Below are positions 56,305 through 64,000 of a DNA stretch of 64,000 bases, in pieces. The notes under the pieces were generated by a model. It was not told the DNA's origin. It was given only the letters and a program-made list of their open reading frames with translations, and made no database searches. The position numbers and the translations under genes were made by a program. Position 1 is the first letter of the stretch, and each line of letters begins with the position of its first letter. This stretch comes from Chelativorans multitrophicus. GTDB lineage: Bacteria; Pseudomonadota; Alphaproteobacteria; Rhizobiales; Rhizobiaceae. The stretch spans positions 496,001 through 560,000 of the forward strand of contig NZ_JAAAPL010000002.1 in NCBI RefSeq assembly GCF_011317445.1, read 5' to 3'.

Positions 56305-57384
56305 TCAAAGCCGCGCTTCGAGGACAAGGTTGAACGGCGTCTCGAAAGCGCGGCGGAAGCGGGTGAACCCCGCTTTGCGGAACACCTCCGCCAGCCGCGC
56401 CTCGCCGGCCTGCGCGCCAAGTACCAGCCGGCCGCCGTCGGAAATCGCATGCGCGACGCAGATCGTGGTGGAGGCGGCGTAGTACATCCTCGCCACGGGC
56501 GAGACGTTATCCTCCACCCGGTCGTTGGCGAATGGCTCAACGAGCATTACGGTGCCGTCGGGTGCGAGGGCTTCGGCGGCATGCGCAGCCACGGCCACCG
56601 GATCGCCCATGTCGTGCAGGGCATCGAAGAAGCAAATCAGATCGTAGCCAGCACTTGGATAATTGTCGGCACGCGCCGTCTCAAATGTTATGCCGCTGGT
56701 CACCCCGGCTTCCGCCGCGATGGCAACCGCCTCCTTCAGCGACTTCTCGTGCGAGTCGAAACCGCAAAAGGTGGAGGCGGGAAAGGCCTTGGCCATCAGC
56801 ACTGTCGAATGGCCATGGCCGCAGCCGACATCTGCCACCAGCGCGCCGGCCGTGAGTTTGTCGACGACTCCGTCCAGCGACGGCAGCCATTCCTGAACGA
56901 GACTGGCCTTGTAGCCGTTGCGGTAGAAGGCGGCTACACCGCAGGCGAGGCGCCCATCGTGGTCTCCCCAGGGAATCCCTCGGCCGGTGCGGAAGGCATG
57001 CACAGCCTTTTCCTCGTCGGCCCACATGGATGCCGGAACGGCCCACGCATTGGGAAAGAACGCGGGACTGTCCTCGTCGGCGAGGACCATCGCCTGTTCG
57101 GGGGTCAGTTCGTAGGTATTGCTGATCGGATGATAGGCAACGTAGCCGCCCGCGACCTGGGAGTTGAGCCACTCGCGCACATATCGCTCAGCACAATCAG
57201 CGCGGGTGGCAAGCTCGCGCGCGGTAAGCGGACCGGCCCCGGCCATAGCCTTGTAAAGACCGAGGCGGTTGCCGAGGCTGATCATCACGCCGCCGTAACC
57301 GGCGGAAAGGTCTTGGAAGGAACGTGCAACGAGCGCATCGAGCTTCGCAGTATCAAACGTTTGGCGGTGGGTGTGGTCCATCAT
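56305..57384 (-). CDS. Class I SAM-dependent methyltransferase with N-terminal winged helix
   Basis: The 359-residue protein has an N-terminal dimerisation/winged-helix region (about 20-95, SAGYGGVMISLGNRLGLYKAM, LTARELATRADCAERYVREWL) and a Rossmann methyltransferase domain with motif I VADVGCGHG (about 183) and the DLICFFDALHDMGDP block; the C-terminus returns to VLEARL. The layout is like Rv2258c-type and O-methyltransferase-like proteins. The substrate is unknown. The ATG at 57384 follows AGGAGA; a start further upstream gives a poorly coding extension. It is divergent from a GlxA-type regulator, which probably controls it. Confidence 0.87.
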   Translation of the reverse strand: MMDHTHRQTFDTAKLDALVARSFQDLSAGYGGVMISLGNRLGLYKAMAGAGPLTARELATRADCAERYVREWLNSQVAGGYVAYHPISNTYELTPEQAMVLADEDSPAFFPNAWAVPASMWADEEKAVHAFRTGRGIPWGDHDGRLACGVAAFYRNGYKASLVQEWLPSLDGVVDKLTAGALVADVGCGHGHSTVLMAKAFPASTFCGFDSHEKSLKEAVAIAAEAGVTSGITFETARADNYPSAGYDLICFFDALHDMGDPVAVAAHAAEALAPDGTVMLVEPFANDRVEDNVSPVARMYYAASTTICVAHAISDGGRLVLGAQAGEARLAEVFRKAGFTRFRRAFETPFNLVLEARL

Positions 57385-57565
57385 CTTACTCTCTCCTGTG
57401 CATGTGCTCAGGTAAGACCCGAGGCTGGCGATAAATCGCAGGGAGAGATGCGGGACGACAGAGCGAGATTTTCCAGAATCGGGCTGTTTCTGCCACTCGG
57501 CAGCAATCATTTATGTTTGGCGCAGCAGCTTTCTCGGAGGTATTCTCGCCACAAGGGCAACCGCC

Positions 57566-58651
57566 ATGCAACTCGACATCGCAGCCTCCAGAAGTGAGCC
57601 GGTCCATGTGAGCCTCGTCGCCATCCCCGAGGCCGTTATCTCAACGCTCTCCGGCATCTTCGACGTGATCAACGGCCCTGCCCTGATGCAGACCTCCGGT
57701 GATGAACTCCCGAAGCCCTTTCGGGTGGAGATTGTGGGGCTTCGGGAAGGCCCACTGGAACTCGCCAGCGGTGTGCCTGTGACCGCGCATCGAAGCGTTG
57801 CGGAGGTTGAGGCCACCGACATCGTCATCGTTCCCTCAATCCTGCTGGGGCCGGAAGGCTGGCAAAAAGGGCGGTACCCAGAGCTCGTTGACTGGTGTCG
57901 CGCGATGCACGAGCGCGGTGCTCTTCTCTGCTCCGCCTGCTCCGGCATATTTCTGCTCGCCGAGACCGGCCTCTTCGACGGAGTGGATGCGACGGTGCAC
58001 TATGGCTACGCCCGTACGTTCGCTTCCTCCTTCCCCGACGTATGCATTCACCCGGAGCGGGTGCTCGTTGTTTCCGGCAAACGGGAGGAGCTGATTACCT
58101 CTGGCGCGTCCATGACATGGCATGATCTCGTGCTATACCTGATTGCCCGCCACGCGGGGACGACGGTGGCGCAGGACGTCGCGCGCTTTTTTGCGCTGCA
58201 ATGGCATCAGGACGGGCTTGCGCCCTACATCGTCTTCGAAGGCCGCAAGAACCATGGCGATCTGGCGATCCAGGCCGCCCAGGACTGGGTCGCCACCCAT
58301 TTCTCGGTCGTCAATCCTATCGAAGAAATGATCCGACGCTCAGGGCTGACGGAGCGCACCTTCAAGCGACGATTTACGAGCGCGGCAGGGTTAAGCCCGA
58401 TCACATATGTGCAACGACTGAGAATAGAAGATGCCAAACGCCGGCTCGAGCGCACGGAAGTCTCCGTGGACGAGATCAGTTGGCAGGTCGGCTACGAGGA
58501 ACCGGCGTTTTTCCGACGCCTCTTCAAGCGCTTCACGGGATTGGCACCCGGAGCGTACCGTCGTCGCTTCAAAATTCCTGACTATGCTAGACCGAACACG
58601 CAACCGGTGCGTTCGACAAATGGCTTGTCGGAGGGATCGGCTGCCGGCTGA
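57566..58651 (+). CDS. GlxA-family transcriptional regulator (DJ-1/PfpI domain plus AraC helix-turn-helix)
   Basis: The 361-residue protein has an N-terminal DJ-1/PfpI-like domain (about 14-195) with the nucleophile-elbow-like GALLCSACSGIFLLAETGL, and a C-terminal AraC/XylS DNA-binding domain (about 230-335, MIRRSGLTERTFKRRF and VGYEEPAFFRRLFKRFTG). GlxA-type regulators often govern amine or quaternary ammonium catabolism, but no such genes are nearby. It is divergent from the methyltransferase gene across 181 bp, the usual arrangement for a regulator and its target. The start ATG at 57566 follows a moderate ribosome site. Confidence 0.9.
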   Translation: MQLDIAASRSEPVHVSLVAIPEAVISTLSGIFDVINGPALMQTSGDELPKPFRVEIVGLREGPLELASGVPVTAHRSVAEVEATDIVIVPSILLGPEGWQKGRYPELVDWCRAMHERGALLCSACSGIFLLAETGLFDGVDATVHYGYARTFASSFPDVCIHPERVLVVSGKREELITSGASMTWHDLVLYLIARHAGTTVAQDVARFFALQWHQDGLAPYIVFEGRKNHGDLAIQAAQDWVATHFSVVNPIEEMIRRSGLTERTFKRRFTSAAGLSPITYVQRLRIEDAKRRLERTEVSVDEISWQVGYEEPAFFRRLFKRFTGLAPGAYRRRFKIPDYARPNTQPVRSTNGLSEGSAAG

Positions 58652-58825
58652 ACATGGGCATCCTGATCTCCAGACGCGAAAAAGACGCACTAGACGAGTG
58701 TTTTTGGCAGTGGGGAGTCAGCGCTTTGCGTTGTTGTTCTGGGAGGTGCTCTTGAGCGCCCTACCCCAAGAAGCGCTGTAGCCCAGTGCTTCGGGAGCTA
58801 TGCTGGCAGGATGCCGCCCAGGCGC

Positions 58826-60328
58826 TTAGCACGGCGCACGCGCTGTCAACGTGCGCGATACCGCGTCGGCCCAGCCGGCAAGCTTCGCCTTGCGCTGCCT
58901 GCCATCCATCTGAGGCTCGAAACGGCGCTCGAGCGCCCAGCTCTTGGCAAATGTTGCCCTGTCAGGCCAGATGCCGGCCTTGGAACCGGCAAGCCAGGCG
59001 GCCCCCAGCGCGGTTGTCTCCGTGATTGTCGGGCTATCCACCGGCGCGTCGAGAATGTCGGCGAGGCACTGCATAGTCCAGCTGGAGGCGACCATGCCGC
59101 CGTCCACCCGCAGCACCGTTTTTCCGAAGGTGTTGCCGCAATCCCTTTTCATAGCCACGAGAAGATCGTGGGTCTGGTAGGCGACGGATTCCAAAGCCGC
59201 GCGCGCGAATTCCGCCGGGCCTGAGTTGCGGGTCAGTCCGAAAATCGCGCCGCGCGCATCGGCGTCCCAGTGCGGCGCGCCAAGCCCCACAAAGGCCGGC
59301 ACGAGATAGATCTGCTGCGTTTCGTCCGAACGCTCCGCAAGCGCTCCGCTCTCCGCGGCCTTGCCGATCACCTTGATCCCGTCGCGCAGCCACTGCACGG
59401 CGGCACCCGCGATGAAGATCGAGCCCTCCAGCGCATAGGTAGTCTTGCCGTCGAGCCGATAGGCGATGGTGGAAAGCAGCCTGTTCTTGGAGCGGATGAG
59501 CCTTTCGCCCGTGTTAAGCACGGCGAAGCAACCGGTGCCGTAAGTGGATTTCAGCATGCCAGGCTCGAAGCAGGCCTGCCCGATGGTGGCCGCCTGCTGG
59601 TCGCCGGCCACTCCAAGGATCGGGATCTCGGCGCCGAATATCTTCTTCTCCGTCACCCCGAACTCCGCCGCGCAGTCCTTCACTTCCGGCAAAAGGGCTG
59701 TCGGAATGCGCAGGATCTTCAGAAGGTCGGCGTCCCAGGCATTCTTCGAAATGTTGTAGAGCAGCGTGCGCGAGGCGTTAGTCGCGTCGGTTGCGTGCAT
59801 CCTGCCGCCCGTCAGCCGCCAAATGAGATACGTGTCGATCGTGCCGGCCAGAAGCTCGCCCTTCTCAGCGCGCCGGCGCGCGCCTTTGACATTGTCCAGC
59901 AGCCAGGCAAATTTGGTGCCGGAAAAATAAGGATCGAGCAGCAACCCTGTCTTGCGGGTGAATTTCGGCTCCAGCCCGGCCTTCTTGAGCTTCGCGCAGA
60001 GGGGGGCGGTGCGGCGGTCCTGCCAGACGATGGCGTTGTGAATGGGCATGCCGGTCGCCCTATCCCAGATTACCGCCGTTTCGCGCTGGTTGGTGATGCC
60101 GATCGCGGTGATCCGGGAGGCCTCCAGCTTCGCTTTCCTGAGCGCCGTCTTCACCGTCGCCACGACGCTCTTCCAGATGTCCTCTGGGTCGTGCTCGACC
60201 CAGCCGGAGGCGGGGTAGTGCTGCGGAAATTCCTTCTGGCCCACCGCCACGATCTTCATCGCGCCGTCGAAGATGACGGCCCGGCTCGATGTCGTGCCCT
60301 GGTCAATCGCCAAAATGTACCCTGTCAT
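58826..60328 (-). CDS. glpK: Glycerol kinase
   Basis: GlpK phosphorylates glycerol to sn-glycerol 3-phosphate. The 500-residue FGGY-family kinase has the phosphate-1 motif [11 protein letters not shown] (about 8-18), [20 protein letters not shown], the FGGY-signature-like region [12 protein letters not shown] and [17 protein letters not shown] near the C-terminus. The ATG at 60328 is chosen since the family begins [11 protein letters not shown]; the next upstream in-frame start adds seven residues. It lies 76 bp downstream of glpV and closes the glycerol operon on the minus strand. Confidence 0.96.
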   Translation of the reverse strand: MTGYILAIDQGTTSSRAVIFDGAMKIVAVGQKEFPQHYPASGWVEHDPEDIWKSVVATVKTALRKAKLEASRITAIGITNQRETAVIWDRATGMPIHNAIVWQDRRTAPLCAKLKKAGLEPKFTRKTGLLLDPYFSGTKFAWLLDNVKGARRRAEKGELLAGTIDTYLIWRLTGGRMHATDATNASRTLLYNISKNAWDADLLKILRIPTALLPEVKDCAAEFGVTEKKIFGAEIPILGVAGDQQAATIGQACFEPGMLKSTYGTGCFAVLNTGERLIRSKNRLLSTIAYRLDGKTTYALEGSIFIAGAAVQWLRDGIKVIGKAAESGALAERSDETQQIYLVPAFVGLGAPHWDADARGAIFGLTRNSGPAEFARAALESVAYQTHDLLVAMKRDCGNTFGKTVLRVDGGMVASSWTMQCLADILDAPVDSPTITETTALGAAWLAGSKAGIWPDRATFAKSWALERRFEPQMDGRQRKAKLAGWADAVSRTLTARAPC

Positions 60329-60404
60329 GCTTCCCCCGCGTCCTCTCACGAATGGAGGCGGCTCATCGCCGCCTCCATAGCCACCGGTATCAGTGGACCT
60401 GCGG

Positions 60405-62126
<1,722 letters not shown>

Positions 62127-62198
62127 TGGTTTCCTCCCTAGCCGAACGATGCACCATTGACGGGGCGCCGCGGGCTTGCGGCACCCCGGAATTCTCCT

Positions 62199-62480
62199 CT
62201 AGACCGATCGAAACACGCCTATCGCGTAGATGACGGAGAGAGCGAGAGCCCACCACAGGCTGGGGCCGACGAGCCCAAGCCATGCTAGATTGATGAAGGC
62301 TGCGCCGAGCAGAGAGACGAACAGCCGGTCGCCGCGCGTCGTCTCAAAGCGCAGCACGCCGACGCGCGGATTGCCGCCGGGCGAAAGATATTCCCATACG
62401 CCCATGCTGATGAGCAGCAGCGCGATGACGATGAAGAAGGTGGCGGTCGGCCATGTCCAGGCCATCCATGAAAAGCTCAT
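62199..62480 (-). CDS. glpU: Small membrane protein of the glycerol transporter (GlpU, DUF2160)
   Basis: The 93-residue protein has three predicted membrane helices (about 10-27, 51-70 and 73-90) and the beginning MSFSWMAWTWPTA, typical of the DUF2160/GlpU family found only in this transporter type. Its role is not known; it may assist the permeases. The ATG at 62480 follows GGGGAGGGTG and overlaps the glpQ stop by one base (TGATG). The longer open frame in which it lies would overlap glpQ and is rejected. Confidence 0.9.
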   Translation of the reverse strand: MSFSWMAWTWPTATFFIVIALLLISMGVWEYLSPGGNPRVGVLRFETTRGDRLFVSLLGAAFINLAWLGLVGPSLWWALALSVIYAIGVFRSV

Positions 62481-63403
62481 CACACCCTCCCCAGGGCGAA
62501 GCCCTTGGCGATATAGTTGCGCACGAACCAGATCACGAGCGCGCCGGGAATGATGGTGAGCACCCCGGCCGCGGCCAGCACGCCCCAATCAAGACCGGAA
62601 GCCGAGACCGTACGGGTCATCGTGGCGGCGATCGGCTTAGCTGCTGTCGTCGTCAGCGTGCGGGCGAGCAGGAGTTCCACCCAGGAGAACATGAAGCAAA
62701 AGAAGGCGGCGACCCCGATGCCGCTTGCGATTAAAGGCATGAAGATCTTCACGAAGAAGCGCGGGAAGGAGTAGCCGTCGATATATGCGGTCTCGTCTAT
62801 CTCCTTGGGCACGCCCGACATGAAGCCTTCCAGGATCCAGACCGCAAGCGGCACGTTGAACAGGCAATGCGCCAGCGCCACCGCAATGTGCGTGTCGATC
62901 AGCCCGAAGGCCGAATAGAGCTGGAAGAAGGGCAGCGCGAAGACCGCCGGCGGCGCCATCCGGTTGGTAAGCAGCCAGAAAAACAGATGCTTGTCGCCTA
63001 AAAACCGGTACCGCGAGAAGGCGTAGGCGGCCGGCAGCGCTGCGGCGACCGAGATGACGGTGTTCATCACCACATAGATGATCGAATTGATATAGCCCGA
63101 ATACCAGGCCGGATCGGTGAAGATGACACGGTAATTGCGCAAGGTCGGGTTCTCCGGCCACAGCGAGAAGGTATTGAGGATTTCCGTATTGGTCTTGAAG
63201 CTCATATTGATGAGCCAATAGATCGGCAGCATGAGGAACAGAATGTAGATCGTCGGCACCAGCCACCAAAAGCGGGACTGCCTACCGCGCCGCAGCATGG
63301 TCTGGCCGATCTCGGCCTGTGCCTCGCCTACCGCCGCCGCGGCAGTGGTCCGCCGCATCGCGATCGTATCCGCCGCAGCGGTGCTGTTCTTGCCCGCCGC
63401 CAT
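62480..63403 (-). CDS. glpQ: Glycerol ABC transporter permease GlpQ
   Basis: The 307-residue MalG-type permease has six membrane helices after a 40-residue cytoplasmic N-terminus, and the EAA loop with coupling sequence EIDETAYIDGYSFPRFFVKIFMPL (about residues 198-221). The ATG at 63403 (MAAGKNSTAAADT) overlaps the glpP stop by one base; a start at the next Met would shorten it by 15 residues. It pairs with glpP to form the membrane pore. Confidence 0.92.
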   Translation of the reverse strand: MAAGKNSTAAADTIAMRRTTAAAAVGEAQAEIGQTMLRRGRQSRFWWLVPTIYILFLMLPIYWLINMSFKTNTEILNTFSLWPENPTLRNYRVIFTDPAWYSGYINSIIYVVMNTVISVAAALPAAYAFSRYRFLGDKHLFFWLLTNRMAPPAVFALPFFQLYSAFGLIDTHIAVALAHCLFNVPLAVWILEGFMSGVPKEIDETAYIDGYSFPRFFVKIFMPLIASGIGVAAFFCFMFSWVELLLARTLTTTAAKPIAATMTRTVSASGLDWGVLAAAGVLTIIPGALVIWFVRNYIAKGFALGRV

Positions 63404-64000
63404 CAGCCCTTCTCCGTGCCGTAATTGGTCATGACCGTGTAGAAGACCCATGACATCAAAAGAATGATCAGGAAGTAGATGATCGACATGGCCGCCGCCT
63501 CGCCGAGATTGAATTCGCCGATGGCGAGCTTCACCAGGTCGATGGACAGGAATGTGGTGGTGTTGCCAGGCCCGCCACCCGTGAGCACGAACGGCTCCGT
63601 GTAGATCATGAAGGAGTCCATGAATCGCAGCAGGATGGCTATGAGCAGCACCCGGTGCATCTTGGGCAGCTGGATGTAGCGGAACACCGCCCAGCGGGAC
63701 GCGCCGTCGATTTTGGCCGCCTGATAATAAGCGTCCGGGATCGAGACGAGGCCGGCGTAACACAAGAGCACGACGAGGCTTGTCCAGTGCCAGACATCCA
63801 TCAGGATGATCGTCACCCACGCGTCGATTGGATCGTTGACATAGTTGTAATCGAGGCCAAGGGCGTAAAGTCCCCGTCCCAGCAGGCCAATATCGATGCG
63901 CCCGAAGACCTGCCAGATCGTGCCCACCACGTTAAAGGGTATGAGCAGCGGCAGCGCCATGAAAACCAGGCAAACCGGCACACCCCATCCCCTGCGCGGC
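63403..64000 (-). CDS. glpP: Glycerol ABC transporter permease GlpP, N-terminus outside the window
   Basis: This is the C-terminal 199 residues or so of a MalF-type permease; the frame is open through the right window edge, so the start is not visible. Membrane helices and the EAA loop (AAKIDGASRWAVFRYIQLPKMHR) are present, and the gene ends ...MTNYGTEKG. Its stop overlaps the glpQ start. The upstream ATPase genes (glpS, glpT) and glpD, expected for this operon, would lie to the right. Confidence 0.9.
   Translation of the reverse strand, partial: PRRGWGVPVCLVFMALPLLIPFNVVGTIWQVFGRIDIGLLGRGLYALGLDYNYVNDPIDAWVTIILMDVWHWTSLVVLLCYAGLVSIPDAYYQAAKIDGASRWAVFRYIQLPKMHRVLLIAILLRFMDSFMIYTEPFVLTGGGPGNTTTFLSIDLVKLAIGEFNLGEAAAMSIIYFLIILLMSWVFYTVMTNYGTEKG

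Noticed and set aside
58688-58705. Short hairpin CACT/AGTG followed by TTTTT after the GlxA-type gene
   Set aside because: A four-base-pair stem is too weak to call a terminator despite the T-run.

Overview
The window is GC-rich, gene-dense chromosomal DNA from an alphaproteobacterium of the Hyphomicrobiales (Rhizobiales), most likely from the Phyllobacteriaceae/Rhizobiaceae side. The assignment rests on gene content and order: ntrB-ntrC-ntrY-ntrX-trkA-dat-hfq-hflX followed by convergent mazG; a fused ispDF; an ATP12-type ATP synthase chaperone; a pyruvate dehydrogenase E1-beta with its own lipoyl domain; a GTTC-N7-GTTC SOS box at lexA; and a GlpV/U/Q/P-type glycerol importer next to glpK. 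Genus and species cannot be fixed from this sequence alone.

Positions 1-46206 are mostly housekeeping. In order: the 3' part of an HtrA-type protease, rarA, crcB, an RluC-type pseudouridine synthase and the ATP12 chaperone (+); gltA and gltX (-); comEC and a membrane methyltransferase-fold protein (+); a minus-strand run ppiD-trpD-trpC-moaC-moeA-lexA; tpiA, secG, pyrG, kdsA, eno, ftsB and the pyruvate dehydrogenase cluster pdhA-pdhB-pdhC-SGNH hydrolase-lpdA, then lipA and a COQ10-like gene (+); cinA and ispDF (-); and the dusB-ntrBC-ntrYX-trkA-dat-hfq-hflX run (+) ending against mazG (-). Functionally this covers lower glycolysis and entry to the TCA cycle (tpiA, eno, pdh, lpdA, gltA), lipoate synthesis for the Pdh lipoyl domains, envelope precursors (kdsA, ispDF), molybdenum cofactor (moaC, moeA), tryptophan (trpC, trpD) and nitrogen/redox two-component control.

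Positions 46207-58651 are accessory. A minus-strand block encodes a ribose-type (CUT2) sugar ABC transporter with two different permeases, an L-fucose dehydrogenase-like aldo/keto reductase, a sugar-lactonase-like amidohydrolase, an IclR regulator and a DUF4432 (aldose-epimerase-like) protein. Together they suggest uptake and oxidation of an aldose by a non-phosphorylative route, but no sugar-acid dehydratase is present here. A two-block motif is repeated upstream of both the transporter operon and iclR and is a good candidate for the IclR operator. Next come a very small Popeye-like membrane protein, an exported AhpD/CMD-fold protein, and a SAM methyltransferase divergent from a GlxA-type AraC regulator.

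Positions 58652-64000 hold a glycerol locus on the minus strand: glpP (cut by the window end), glpQ, glpU, glpV and glpK.

I found no tRNA, rRNA, CRISPR array, insertion sequence, phage gene or replication origin. I see no clearly undescribed system. The best leads are the candidate IclR regulon, the paired inverted repeats upstream of ntrY, the degenerate sigma-54 loop of NtrX, and the unassigned small genes at 55.4-58.7 kb.
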